64,000 nt of DNA from a virus. Where the stretch lies: the IMG/VR virus record IMGVR_UViG_3300033153_006411, positions 1 through 64,000 of that record, one strand, 5' to 3'. The translations under genes were made by a program, and so were the position numbers. A model generated the notes under the pieces. It saw nothing but the letters and a program-made list of their open reading frames with translations, did no database searches and was not told where the DNA came from. Each line of letters starts with the position of its first letter. Within the stretch, counting starts at the first letter, position 1. Below are positions 52,162 to 60,842 of the stretch, piece by piece.

Positions 52162-52510
52162 AGTCATCTACGTTGCCAATCCGTACACTGGAACTTCCTT
52201 CGAGCGCAACCAACGGTTCCTCGCAGTGGAGAAATACACAGCACATCTGATCCGCGAGGGCAAGACAGCAGTCTCCCCGATTGTGCACTGTCATGTACTG
52301 GCATTCCGTCATGGCTTACCTCACGATTTCGCTTTCTGGCAACATTACTGCCTGAACCTATTATTTGTTTGTGACGAGATGCATGTTCTGTGTTTGGACG
52401 GATGGGAAGACTCGGTTGGTGTACTGGGAGAAACCACCGAGGCGGAAGACCTCAATATTTCAATCACCTACATCGACCCCGAAACATACGAGGCTATTCC
52501 CCGTGGATGA
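52127..52510 (+). CDS. DUF1937-like nucleotide hydrolase/transferase fold
   Basis: 127 residues. Y-V-A-N-P-Y-T-G near the start, then R-N-Q-R-F, L-I-R-E-G-K-T-A-V-S-P-I-V-H-C-H and D-E-M-H-V-L-C-L-D-G-W-E-D-S-V-G-V match the DUF1937 family, related to nucleoside 2-deoxyribosyltransferases. It may act on nucleotides. Overlaps the previous gene by 35 bases. Confidence 0.8.
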   Translation: MNENTPCTTSSEVIYVANPYTGTSFERNQRFLAVEKYTAHLIREGKTAVSPIVHCHVLAFRHGLPHDFAFWQHYCLNLLFVCDEMHVLCLDGWEDSVGVLGETTEAEDLNISITYIDPETYEAIPRG

Positions 52511-52775
52511 AAATATCCAAGCACACCTGAAGTCACTACACCCTGATACATTTGCAGGATGGGATGGGTTCGAGATTAATATGAGAGTGCGTAAACGCGG
52601 AGACAAAGAGGACATGCTCGTCACTTTGCTCAACAAGCACCCCACCTTTATAGCTGATATTCATGCAACATTCCTGATAGTCGAAGCAGGAGACGGTAGT
52701 GATATCATCCGCGTCGGCAAACACGAACTTGCTGATGAATACAACAGCGTCTACATACCGGAGTTCGCAAAATGA
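52503..52775 (+). CDS. Small unknown protein
   Basis: 90 residues from GTG 52503, overlapping the previous stop. Acidic; strand-rich second half. No motif. Confidence 0.6.
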   Translation: MDENIQAHLKSLHPDTFAGWDGFEINMRVRKRGDKEDMLVTLLNKHPTFIADIHATFLIVEAGDGSDIIRVGKHELADEYNSVYIPEFAK

Positions 52776-53110
52776 TGCGCCTACCCGAAGACATCGCAGA
52801 AAGAATCTATGACGTACTGGTTGCACATACCGGTGCGCCGGAACAATACCGTCACTCCTTCGTTTATACGTACAGTGATAACAGAGACGAACTCTCGTAC
52901 AAACCAACAGAGTTCCGCGTCTGCTCTAAATGGGGCATGGCGGGAAAATTCTGGTGGGCTAACAACAAATTCTATGTCAGCGGACGATCACGTTGTGAAT
53001 GCTCCACTGACCGCGACTACGAAATGGAAGCTGCGGAGTGTGAGGAAGTGAACAAACTACTGGCACCCATCTATGCAGAATTCGAACAACTGGAGAACAG
53101 CCATGACTGA
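52772..53110 (+). CDS. Small unknown protein
   Basis: 112 residues, ATGA overlap. Contains F-R-V-C-S-K-W-G and R-C-E-C-S-T, three cysteines that might bind metal. No family. Confidence 0.65.
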   Translation: MMRLPEDIAERIYDVLVAHTGAPEQYRHSFVYTYSDNRDELSYKPTEFRVCSKWGMAGKFWWANNKFYVSGRSRCECSTDRDYEMEAAECEEVNKLLAPIYAEFEQLENSHD

Positions 53111-53309
53111 CCGAATTAATGGAGTATTTGTCACCCTAGATAAGGACATCCGCATTGACGATGCAGAGCATCTTCTGAACGCCATTCGGATGGTAAAGGG
53201 TGTTGCGGACGTATCACCAAACATCAGTGATCCCAACGTACACGTCGCCAGAGTAACTGCCAAAATAGAAATAACGAACAAGTTATTTGAAGTTTTGCGG
53301 GAGTACTAA
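53103..53309 (+). CDS. Small ferredoxin-fold-like protein
   Basis: 68 residues from ATG 53103. Pattern strand G-V-F-V-T-L, helix D-A-E-H-L-L-N-A-I-R-M-V-K-G-V, strand, then V-A-R-V-T-A-K-I-E-I and helix suggests a small beta-alpha-beta fold. Function unknown. End of the early gene run. Confidence 0.65.
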   Translation: MTDRINGVFVTLDKDIRIDDAEHLLNAIRMVKGVADVSPNISDPNVHVARVTAKIEITNKLFEVLREY

Positions 53310-53342
53310 CTGACAACGGTACGCTCGGTTGCGCTCTAACGG

Positions 53343-53348
53343 TAAATA
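53343..53348 (+). promoter_or_regulatory. T4-type late promoter box
   Basis: TAAATA (context GGTAAATA) ends 31 bases before ATG 53379 and would drive the 53.4-57.8 kb late operon. Confidence 0.5.
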
Positions 53349-53378
53349 TGAGAGCAACCATTCGGAGATCGTTGGAAG

Positions 53379-54863
53379 ATGAGCCTAGCAAAAGAATTGC
53401 TCCAAAAAGTCCATGAAGCCAAGCAGGCTGAAGACGAAATGAGCATACCCACATATGATGACCTAAAGACGCCGAACAATCACGTCGCAAATTCATCCAA
53501 TGCCACCAAAGAACGTAAAGTTACCGGTCTTGGTGACAGGGTAGAAAAGAAGCCTACGGCTGATATCGGTACCCCTCATAACGAGAAGGGCCGCAAGATG
53601 TCCGAAGGTGAAAACCCTATGCAGGCTCTCGGCATTCGAATTGACCACGAGGGTGGATTGGTCCACTTCAGTCATCCGGGCAACCCCGAGCAAGTTTACA
53701 CCATTGAGTACAACAACGAATTCCGTAGTTTTTTGAATAAAACACTCCAACGCCATAAAGATGCTGCTCAGGTTTTCGATCTATTGCACATGTGGTATGA
53801 AGAAGGTGAAGGTAACGACCCTCAGAACATGACTGGTCTCAACGCCAGCAAGGGATTACCGCCAGCACCACCAACGCGTAACCCTCATGAACCGGGACCG
53901 TCGCCCATGAGAGAAGCTGCAAATCCGATTGTTCAAGCCCTTAATATGCACGCCGATGGACGCAACATACGTTTGACCAGTCCTGATGGTACTGTTGGTA
54001 TGATATTTCCGACATCTCCGGTAATCCAGAAAGCTATCAACGGTTATATCACTAGTCCTGATGCCCGTGCAAACACCCAAGCTGCCGCTGAACGTCTTTT
54101 CAAGATGTTAGGCAACAAGGTTCCCGGCGTTAAATCAGCCGAACCAGAAGCCGTTCAGGGTGCTGGACAACAGCAAAGCTATTCACAATCTGCTGGTGGC
54201 GGCATCGATACTTCTGGTATGTCTTTGACGCCGATGGAAAGCAAAGGACACAAGACTGCTGACGGCGAGATGAACAAGCCAACAATCAAGGCTGGTGTTC
54301 CTGCGAAATCCGCCAAGGTACGCGGTAAGCAAAACGACGAGCCAAAGAACAAAGGCAACCCCGGTTCCAGTAAGGAAGAAAAGGGTCAGGAAAAGAAGCA
54401 GTTCACCGTTAGCCCGAAAGACTACAAGGGCGGCGAGAACGAGCACAAGTCCATGAAGAAGATGCATGAGAATGTCAGGCAGCTTGAATCCCTATTAGGA
54501 CGACGCCTCGACAAGGTAAGAGAGGCTTACGGTGATCGCGACGGCGACCAATACATTCCGGGTCATCCCGACTTTCAGCAGCAGAAGAAGCCCCGCTCGG
54601 CAAGGCGGTTGGTGTCTTTTCTTGACAAGTTCTTGCAACCGGAAGGTAATAGTAATGGCGAAAAGTCATTTGCGGCTGGAAATCCGCGATTGGTAATGAA
54701 AGGGGATCATGCGGTCCTCGATCTCTCTCATCGTGGTGATGGTAATTCTCCAGAGGGTATGTCTGCCGCGACTCATTCTGTTGCGCGACAATTATCGAAG
54801 GGCGGATTCCGCGTACAGCAAGGCGATGCTCCAGCGTACCTAATGATCGCGGTAGACGGATAG
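53379..54863 (+). CDS. Unknown late protein, largely disordered
   Basis: 494 residues. Ordered segments at about 85-140 and 190-245 (N-P-I-V-Q-A-L-N-M with following strands) alternate with Gly/Pro/Lys/Glu-rich linkers; a Lys-rich region spans about 290-365. The C-terminal segment (H-S-V-A-R-Q-L-S-K-G-G-F) looks folded. Under a late box, so likely a virion or assembly protein; family unknown. Confidence 0.75.
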   Translation: MSLAKELLQKVHEAKQAEDEMSIPTYDDLKTPNNHVANSSNATKERKVTGLGDRVEKKPTADIGTPHNEKGRKMSEGENPMQALGIRIDHEGGLVHFSHPGNPEQVYTIEYNNEFRSFLNKTLQRHKDAAQVFDLLHMWYEEGEGNDPQNMTGLNASKGLPPAPPTRNPHEPGPSPMREAANPIVQALNMHADGRNIRLTSPDGTVGMIFPTSPVIQKAINGYITSPDARANTQAAAERLFKMLGNKVPGVKSAEPEAVQGAGQQQSYSQSAGGGIDTSGMSLTPMESKGHKTADGEMNKPTIKAGVPAKSAKVRGKQNDEPKNKGNPGSSKEEKGQEKKQFTVSPKDYKGGENEHKSMKKMHENVRQLESLLGRRLDKVREAYGDRDGDQYIPGHPDFQQQKKPRSARRLVSFLDKFLQPEGNSNGEKSFAAGNPRLVMKGDHAVLDLSHRGDGNSPEGMSAATHSVARQLSKGGFRVQQGDAPAYLMIAVDG

Positions 54864-54895
54864 ACGCGAGCAGGTAAAAAGGTTAGGATATAAGA

Positions 54896-56812
54896 ATGAA
54901 ACTTCTGGAATTCTTTAGAACCATTCGGGAGAATGACTCTAACGGTACCGGAAAGTTCGTTGGAGCAAGACTAACCCGAGAATCAGAGCGCGACATCACC
55001 CGATGGATGCGCGATAACGGGTTACGTAAGAAAGAACCACGCGCCCGCATGCACATCACCGTCGTTGGTGATAAGGAACATGACTTCGATTGGAATCCCG
55101 CTACATTCAAACCACCACTCGAAATCGACCCCGCTTCGTACAAGATAGAAAAATTCGATCACGGTTCCATCGTGCTGTCATTCTCCGTCCCTGAACTTGA
55201 GAAGCGACACGAACAGGCAGTCGAGGATTATGCCATCCAGTGGGATTTCCCTACGTATCAGCCACACATCACATTAAGCTACGACCCAACCGACCTGAAT
55301 GATGTTGAGCGACTGCTGACACCAACGTTCCCGATGTATGTTTCGCATGAGTACGAACAACCATGGTCGTTTACCGAATCAGACACAGCGTCAGAGCGTC
55401 GCCGTAGCGCACGACTGGACGAAGCCTTCCTAGCTGAACGAAACCTGATGAATGCTCCACTGGCCAAAAAGTGGGCTGGTCATGCTGCCGAGACTCTGTT
55501 TGGTTCTGAAGTTGGTGCTGCATTGTTACCGATGGGTCTCGCTGATCCCGCACTGAAGTGGGCACATCGTGCACTCGCACGATACTTCGTTAATGATATG
55601 CCCGCATCACGGCTCCTCTCCTTTACTTCGGGGGATGATAACGGAACGTGGCGACCACCGGCAACCGACTTCAATCAACAAGGAATCGAAGGTCATGGTG
55701 AAATTATTACACCACAAGATGCGGCTTATGGCATCACCAGTGGACACCAAGGTCTCCGATCCATTACGGTTCCTCCTTGGGTTCCGGCTACATTGGAACG
55801 GGGTGATGAATTATATTTCTTGGATCAGCGGGGAGTAAACCATCTTGTTAATAGCAGCATGTTCGGTGCCGTCAAAGACTGGTTCCGTTACTTGGCGAAC
55901 AACCACCCAGAAAAATTAAAGACCGGAGCCCTGAACCGATTGAGTTGGGAAGAGGCTGTGGAATCTGCTGTTGAGTGGCATCAGGCTATGCGAGCGGCAG
56001 AAACTAGCGACGACGAAGAAAATGAAAATCACCGCGTGATGTACATCGATTACGGCAATGGTATTGCGTGGTGGAAACTAATTGGCGAAACCTGCCTCAC
56101 CCGTGAAGGTAAACTGATGGGTCATTGTGTTGCCGATTACGTGCACGACGTGGAAAGTGGTCATTCAGTTATTCTGTCATTGCGAGATGAGAAAAATAAT
56201 CCCCATGTAACAGTAGAACTTAATGATATTGCCTATACCAAAGATGCTCCCAAGGCTGGTTATATCATCAACCAAGTGAAGGGAAAGGAAAACAAACCAC
56301 CAGTTGAGAAGTACTGGAAATATGTTGACGCACTGATAAAGAAACTCGATGCTGATGGGCTTGAACTTTCCGCCAGTGGCGAAGGTCCATATGACTTATC
56401 CGAATGTGAAATCGAAATAATTGGTCCCCTGTTGGTCAGAATATCACCTCCGCTTCATAACATAACATCACAATTCCATCTAATTCAGCAACATGCTGAT
56501 GGAAGTCAAAAAGATGTAATGGAAGGAAGTAAAGGAACTGATTTGTTTGTAGTATTTCATACATTAAGAACAACATATAATATCTTTCCAACCGGCGAAG
56601 CCGAACAATACTTAAAGTGGTTGCTACTCAGGGACGGTGAATGGGAAATTGATACGGAAACCATCCCAGACGTTAGAGGTGAATATGATTTTGTACCTAC
56701 CCATATAAATATAAAGGTACCCAAGATCGAATATGAAGTCCTTGCTGGTAATCCAAAGGATTTCAAATACGACCTCAAACACGAAATCGCGGTGCATCTA
56801 AATGAGGAGTAA
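54896..56812 (+). CDS. Acb1-like 2H phosphoesterase fused to PcfJ-like domain
   Basis: 638 residues. Residues 1-170 hold the two HxT motifs of 2H phosphoesterases, M-H-I-T-V (His53, Thr55) and P-H-I-T-L-S-Y (His124, Thr126), with the helix E-K-R-H-E-Q-A between; this layout matches the anti-CBASS protein Acb1 (T4 gp57B family), which cuts cyclic nucleotide alarmones. Residues about 395-470 (L-M-G-H-C-V-A-D-Y-V, V-T-V-E-L, I-N-Q-V-K-G-K-E-N-K-P) match PcfJ-like proteins. The linker and C-terminal 150 residues are unassigned. It lies in a late operon next to spike genes, so packaging with the virion is conceivable. Confidence 0.75.
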   Translation: MKLLEFFRTIRENDSNGTGKFVGARLTRESERDITRWMRDNGLRKKEPRARMHITVVGDKEHDFDWNPATFKPPLEIDPASYKIEKFDHGSIVLSFSVPELEKRHEQAVEDYAIQWDFPTYQPHITLSYDPTDLNDVERLLTPTFPMYVSHEYEQPWSFTESDTASERRRSARLDEAFLAERNLMNAPLAKKWAGHAAETLFGSEVGAALLPMGLADPALKWAHRALARYFVNDMPASRLLSFTSGDDNGTWRPPATDFNQQGIEGHGEIITPQDAAYGITSGHQGLRSITVPPWVPATLERGDELYFLDQRGVNHLVNSSMFGAVKDWFRYLANNHPEKLKTGALNRLSWEEAVESAVEWHQAMRAAETSDDEENENHRVMYIDYGNGIAWWKLIGETCLTREGKLMGHCVADYVHDVESGHSVILSLRDEKNNPHVTVELNDIAYTKDAPKAGYIINQVKGKENKPPVEKYWKYVDALIKKLDADGLELSASGEGPYDLSECEIEIIGPLLVRISPPLHNITSQFHLIQQHADGSQKDVMEGSKGTDLFVVFHTLRTTYNIFPTGEAEQYLKWLLLRDGEWEIDTETIPDVRGEYDFVPTHINIKVPKIEYEVLAGNPKDFKYDLKHEIAVHLNEE

Positions 56813-56818
56813 TTACTA

Positions 56819-57106
56819 ATGCCAGCAGCATGTAGAATAGGAGACTCAGTTTCTTGTGGCGATACAGTGGCTCAAGGAAGTCCCGACGTTTTTGTAAATG
56901 GTATTCCGTGGACACGTGTCGGAGTTGACAAGACTGCTGGTCACTGTTGGAGTCCAACTACGCTAATCAGCGGAGCATCTACCGTGTTTGTTAACGGAAG
57001 TAATGCTGGTTTTGCCGGTAGCCCAATTTTCCACGGCGGTTGTCCAGACACCTCTCCTCATGGAGGCACAGTTACGGTGGGCTCACCGGACGTGTTTGCA
57101 GGCTAA
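56819..57106 (+). CDS. PAAR-repeat spike-tip protein
   Basis: 95 residues. M-P-A-A-C-R-I-G-D-S-V-S-C-G-D at the start and G-S-P-D-V-F-V-N-G, G-S-P-D-V-F-A-G repeats are the PAAR signature; Cys/His residues (H-C-W, H-G-G-C) probably bind the tip metal. PAAR proteins cap the central spike of contractile tails and T6SS (T4 gp5.4), which supports a myovirus. TAATG overlap with the next gene. Confidence 0.9.
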   Translation: MPAACRIGDSVSCGDTVAQGSPDVFVNGIPWTRVGVDKTAGHCWSPTTLISGASTVFVNGSNAGFAGSPIFHGGCPDTSPHGGTVTVGSPDVFAG

Positions 57107-57783
57107 TGAGTTGCCAACCATCGTACACCTACCGACCAACTGATAGACCAGCGCCCTCGATATCGAATGCTCTCATCTATACCGAACACCGAAGCCGGTT
57201 GTTCGCCAGTGGTACGTTCTTCCGAAGCATCGAACAGGGTACCAGTCAAAACGATATATCACTCGAAGCTATTGTAACTGAAATAAACCCACCGCTTGAG
57301 TTTGAAGTTACGTTCAACGTGTACATCCTCGGTGTATTGCAGGAAACGTTTGTAACACCACAGACAGTAAACATCGTTCTTCCATCCGGTCCTAACACTT
57401 GTTCTGGTGGAATAAGCGCATTGCGTGCTGCTGTCAATGATGGTACCACCGGTAGCAACATCATTGAAATGCCAGCCCGAAATTATGATGTTTTCGATCC
57501 CGTCCCAAATGCCGATCCCGATAACAATTGCGTAACTGCATTCGGTCCGATCAATCCGGCTGGTGGTTCTGGACCGCCATCCGGTGCTAATCAGTCATTC
57601 CTTGATGCGTTATTCACTGGAACAGAACGGTCAATAATCATTATCGCTACCACCGAGAACGATACTGGCAAATCAGTCGATCCCAGTATCCTTCGTAGGA
57701 TACAGCAGTGGGACGGCACACAGTGGATTCAATATGCCAACGTGGCACAGGGTTCCTGCCCTATTGACGGACCACCCGCTTAA
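57106..57783 (+). CDS. Structural protein following PAAR
   Basis: 225 residues from ATG 57106 (TAATG). Beta-rich, with a Gly/Pro-rich loop near residue 160 and a C-terminal W-D-G-T-Q-W-I-Q-Y strand typical of fibre-associated domains. Coupling to the spike-tip gene suggests baseplate location. Confidence 0.7.
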   Translation: MSCQPSYTYRPTDRPAPSISNALIYTEHRSRLFASGTFFRSIEQGTSQNDISLEAIVTEINPPLEFEVTFNVYILGVLQETFVTPQTVNIVLPSGPNTCSGGISALRAAVNDGTTGSNIIEMPARNYDVFDPVPNADPDNNCVTAFGPINPAGGSGPPSGANQSFLDALFTGTERSIIIIATTENDTGKSVDPSILRRIQQWDGTQWIQYANVAQGSCPIDGPPA

Positions 57784-57801
57784 TTCTCTTTTATAATACG
57801 C

Positions 57802-57830
57802 TTGACTTTCCTGAAGAAAGTCTGTAAGAT
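57802..57830 (+). promoter_or_regulatory. Sigma70 promoter with internal palindrome
   Basis: TTGACT at 57802-57807, 17-base spacer, TAAGAT at 57825-57830; the palindrome arms GACTTTC and GAAAGTC lie at 57804-57810 and 57816-57822. Near copy of the promoter at 50475. Confidence 0.7.
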
Positions 57831-57855
57831 GGCGGAATTAGATAGGAGAATACTT

Positions 57856-58119
57856 ATGAGCACAGAAATTTCAAAAATCAATGACAAAGAACATGTATCA
57901 GTACCCGTGAACGTTCTTCAAGCCCTTATCTGGAACTGCGAATTGGCTGTCTCTGGTATGGGTAAAGGCGAAGAACTGGTTGCCGATCAGTGCCGCATAC
58001 TTCAACGCCACATCTCGGATGCGGCTGGCGTACCAATGCCGGAAGATGTATTCTCATTTGATGAATTCGAGAACGTCGAGTTTGTTGACTTCGGAAAGAA
58101 GGCAAAAAACCATGGCTAA
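57856..58119 (+). CDS. Small acidic protein
   Basis: 87 residues from ATG 57856 with TAGGAGAA upstream. Helical first half, acidic C-terminal half. The first gene of a second early run. No motif. Confidence 0.7.
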   Translation: MSTEISKINDKEHVSVPVNVLQALIWNCELAVSGMGKGEELVADQCRILQRHISDAAGVPMPEDVFSFDEFENVEFVDFGKKAKNHG

Positions 58120-58330
58120 GACAAAACAAGTCGAAACCCAATACGTCCGTCTGGACGGTGGTCAGTTCACGGTGGCACAGACGCGTGGACAGTTCTATGG
58201 AGCCACCTGCAAACGCCGCACCGTAAGCGACCGCGAATGGGTTGCGATGGTGCGTGACACTATCGAGGTCGAGCGTAGAATCCTTGAGGAGATGAACATA
58301 GTCTTCGAAACGGACATCACTGTACGATGA
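58112..58330 (+). CDS. Small basic protein
   Basis: 72 residues from ATG 58112, overlapping the previous gene by 8 bases. No motif recognised. Confidence 0.65.
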   Translation: MAKTKQVETQYVRLDGGQFTVAQTRGQFYGATCKRRTVSDREWVAMVRDTIEVERRILEEMNIVFETDITVR

Positions 58331-58692
58331 AACGTAAAGTCAAACTCACTGGTGATTGCTTCGACTCCGCCTTCAATATGTTCATGGCGGACACCAGTGG
58401 TCGCATGGTTTTGGTTCACGGTCTCCCCACTGGGAGAGGTGGACAAGCTGCCACAGTAGGAACCTATCCCCATGCATGGATCGAATACCCCGATACCAAT
58501 CAGGTCTATGATACGGTCGCTGACGTGACCATCGACAAGGACCGATATTATCTACTGGGTAACATCCAATTCACCAAGCGCTATGACAGGGAAGCCGTCA
58601 ACCGCATGCTTCACAAGTACGGTCAAGACACCATAGTGTGGAGCCGAATACTAAAGCAACGGGCTAAGAAGATATCCAAGATGCGAATTTAG
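58327..58692 (+). CDS. Conserved phage protein, HAW-motif type
   Basis: 121 residues. L-V-H-G-L-P-T-G near residue 30, P-H-A-W-I-E near 50 and Q-V-Y-D-T after it form a conserved pattern that I recall in several phage proteins of unknown function, possibly a cysteine/histidine-hydrolase-like fold with the D-C of T-G-D-C near residue 10. ATGA overlap. Confidence 0.65.
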   Translation: MKRKVKLTGDCFDSAFNMFMADTSGRMVLVHGLPTGRGGQAATVGTYPHAWIEYPDTNQVYDTVADVTIDKDRYYLLGNIQFTKRYDREAVNRMLHKYGQDTIVWSRILKQRAKKISKMRI

Positions 58693-58704
58693 ATTTGGAA
58701 TTTC

Positions 58705-58731
58705 TTGACAAAAGTCTGAGACCCCTATAAG
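58705..58731 (+). promoter_or_regulatory. Sigma70-like promoter
   Basis: TTGACA at 58705-58710 and TATAAG at 58726-58731 with a short 15-base spacer. The context AATTTCTTGACAAAAGTCTG shares its left part with the 49225 promoter and the AAAGTCTG half-site with the palindromes at 50477 and 57804. Confidence 0.5.
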
Positions 58732-58759
58732 CTACACGTATTAATTGAGAGGAATACAT

Positions 58760-58990
58760 ATGGAAACTCACATCGAAAATGCCTACCTCGTTCACATCGA
58801 ACTCCACGTCGGTAACGATACCCGTCATTTACATCAGGTCATCTATGCTCCCAACAGAGCAGAAGCAGAAACGGTGACGGCTAACATCAAACCCGATTAT
58901 CGTGGTAACGACGATCCTTCTTACCAACTGCAAGTCAAAGGCGGTCCGTTCAAGCTGACTGAAAACCTTTGGATGCTGGAAGAATACTAA
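58760..58990 (+). CDS. Small unknown protein
   Basis: 76 residues from ATG 58760 with GAGAGG upstream. Beta-alpha-beta composition, no motif. Confidence 0.7.
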   Translation: METHIENAYLVHIELHVGNDTRHLHQVIYAPNRAEAETVTANIKPDYRGNDDPSYQLQVKGGPFKLTENLWMLEEY

Positions 58991-59209
58991 ATGATTGACG
59001 ATACTATAACACGTGATTTGATGCGCATAGTTAACGACCGTGACGTTAATCAGCGACACCGGAATGTTGTCCGCAGAGCAGTAGATGTTATCGCTCAGCT
59101 TGAGGGTGGTGAAGCCTACGACCCTGACAAAACCGATTTCAAGGCTAACTTCGAATCTATGGAAGAGCGTGAAGAAGCGCGATTACAACTGCTGGAGATA
59201 GAATTATGA
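58991..59209 (+). CDS. Small helical protein
   Basis: 72 residues, beginning directly after the previous stop. Charged and helical; ATGA overlap with the following membrane protein. Confidence 0.65.
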   Translation: MIDDTITRDLMRIVNDRDVNQRHRNVVRRAVDVIAQLEGGEAYDPDKTDFKANFESMEEREEARLQLLEIEL

Positions 59210-59430
59210 ATTATATTGGCGTAGCAATCCTGTGTGTTATTGCCGCAGGCATTGGATGGTTCTTTGGATTAATGCAAGGGCTCCTTAAGATGAGGGTTCA
59301 TTATGATGCTGTCAAGCACAAGTACGAGTTACTGCGCACAGACCATCAGGCAGTGCTGAACAAAGTCGGGAATTTATATCACGAAATAGTAGACCCGCAT
59401 CTTAATGAAGAGGGTTCACATCATGATTGA
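59206..59430 (+). CDS. Small N-anchored membrane protein
   Basis: 74 residues. One N-terminal hydrophobic helix (residues about 4-27) followed by a helical, probably coiled-coil tail. Overlaps the next gene by 8 bases. Confidence 0.7.
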   Translation: MNYIGVAILCVIAAGIGWFFGLMQGLLKMRVHYDAVKHKYELLRTDHQAVLNKVGNLYHEIVDPHLNEEGSHHD

Positions 59431-59737
59431 TTTCAAAAGAGAAGTGGTTTCGAAAGTTTACGATCTCGAATTTACACCCGAGCAGGCAGCACACATCAGT
59501 GATCTGGATGTTCAGATTATTTGGAATACGAGTCATGAGGACTTCTACACTTTAGAAAATCAATTACTTCGGATAACTGGGGTGCGTGTGGATTACGACA
59601 GGCACAACATGCATCACGGCATGACAATTCAACTCAACACGGTTGACGATACCGATGAAGCGTGGGAACAGATCAACAAAACAATTGAAACGTTCTTGGC
59701 AACCCCGCTCGCAATTGAGCCCGCCGAAGAAGTGTAA
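59423..59737 (+). CDS. Small unknown protein
   Basis: 104 residues from ATG 59423. Contains D-Y-D-R-H-N-M-H-H-G-M, a His-rich loop. No family recognised. Confidence 0.65.
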   Translation: MIDFKREVVSKVYDLEFTPEQAAHISDLDVQIIWNTSHEDFYTLENQLLRITGVRVDYDRHNMHHGMTIQLNTVDDTDEAWEQINKTIETFLATPLAIEPAEEV

Positions 59738-59749
59738 TCGTAAGTAGAT

Positions 59750-59779
59750 TTGACATAGTGCCCTATTAGGTACTATTAT
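59750..59779 (+). promoter_or_regulatory. Sigma70-like promoter
   Basis: TTGACA at 59750-59755, 18-base spacer, TATTAT at 59774-59779, before ATG 59800 of the HNH gene. Confidence 0.55.
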
Positions 59780-59799
59780 TAAAGAAAGAGGACGATGCG

Positions 59800-60453
59800 A
59801 TGAATAACGAAAAATTAAATTTCCAAGAACCGCCGCCTGAAGGGGCGAAGGGTCTTGACGCGCACAGAGTGTTGGTGTTGAACGCCGACTACCGTCCGTT
59901 CTCTTATTACCCATTATCCACTGCCCACTGGCAGCAAGTAATGTTCTTACTCGTTAAGGGCATGACTACCGGTGTGAAACGCTTCCACATCGTTGAAGAA
60001 TATGAGGATGTTTACGTGCATGGTGGTATCAACAAGGATGGTGAGCAGTCACAAGTACGGTTGCCATCTGTTGTTGCCCACATGCAGTACCTCAAGCCAC
60101 CAGTGAAGGTACCGATGACAAAGTTCAACGTATTCTTGCGTGACAACTTCACCTGTCAGTATAGCGGGCAGAAGTGTACGCCAGCCCAGTTGTCGTGGGA
60201 TCACGTTATTCCGCGTGCTGATGGTGGTGGTACTTCGTGGGAGAACATCGTTTCGGCTGAGCAGAAGATCAACGAACTGAAGGACGACATGTCCGTCAGG
60301 GAGTTCGAGAAGCGACACGGTTACAAGTTGCGTGCAATGCCGAAAGCCCCAACGTGGGGTGAGCTTTACGAAAAGGGCAAGCATTACCCACCACGGTACC
60401 TCCACGAAACGTGGCAGGACTACCTGTACTGGGACACCGAGTTGGAAGACTAA
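59800..60453 (+). CDS. HNH endonuclease
   Basis: 217 residues. The HNH core is at about 128-160: F-T-C-Q-Y-S-G-Q-K-C, S-W-D-H-V-I-P-R, G-G-T-S-W-E-N-I-V. The N-terminal part (V-L-V-L-N-A-D-Y-R-P-F) matches a common family of stand-alone HNH nucleases. It is a free-standing gene in the early run, so it could act in host DNA breakdown, recombination or homing. Confidence 0.9.
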   Translation: MNNEKLNFQEPPPEGAKGLDAHRVLVLNADYRPFSYYPLSTAHWQQVMFLLVKGMTTGVKRFHIVEEYEDVYVHGGINKDGEQSQVRLPSVVAHMQYLKPPVKVPMTKFNVFLRDNFTCQYSGQKCTPAQLSWDHVIPRADGGGTSWENIVSAEQKINELKDDMSVREFEKRHGYKLRAMPKAPTWGELYEKGKHYPPRYLHETWQDYLYWDTELED

Positions 60454-60842
60454 TGACCCCCTTACTCGGAAGCCAATTAAGGAAGGCAAAGTGGCCGCTG
60501 ATTCTGTCAGCGGTCATTTTATTCTGTTCCGCGTTGGGGTTTATTCTAAATTCGCGAATACAGAATGCCCCCGATGAGCCCGTAGTTACGATTGAGCCCG
60601 AAGTGCCGGTAGTTCAATTACCCGACGAATGGCTTTACGTTACCACCAACAGTGTGCTATTATTCCCTGTTGTAAGTGATAAGTGTAGAATTAAGTATGC
60701 CCTCATGCAAGTACATAAGGGTACCAAAGTTTTAGTGATAGCCCGACAAGGCGAATGGGTCGAAGTCGAGCAAAATGACCAAACAGCACTACATACACAC
60801 GGCTGTATTCACGAAAGTATGTTAGAGAAAAGAGATGATTAA
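60453..60842 (+). CDS. Membrane-anchored SH3-like protein
   Basis: 129 residues from ATG 60453 (TAATG). One membrane helix at about residues 14-33, then a bacterial SH3-like domain (W-L-Y-V-T-T-N-S-V-L...K-G-T-K-V-L-V-I-A-R-Q-G-E-W-V-E-V). Probably faces the periplasm and may bind cell wall or partner proteins. Confidence 0.75.
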   Translation: MTPLLGSQLRKAKWPLILSAVILFCSALGFILNSRIQNAPDEPVVTIEPEVPVVQLPDEWLYVTTNSVLLFPVVSDKCRIKYALMQVHKGTKVLVIARQGEWVEVEQNDQTALHTHGCIHESMLEKRDD

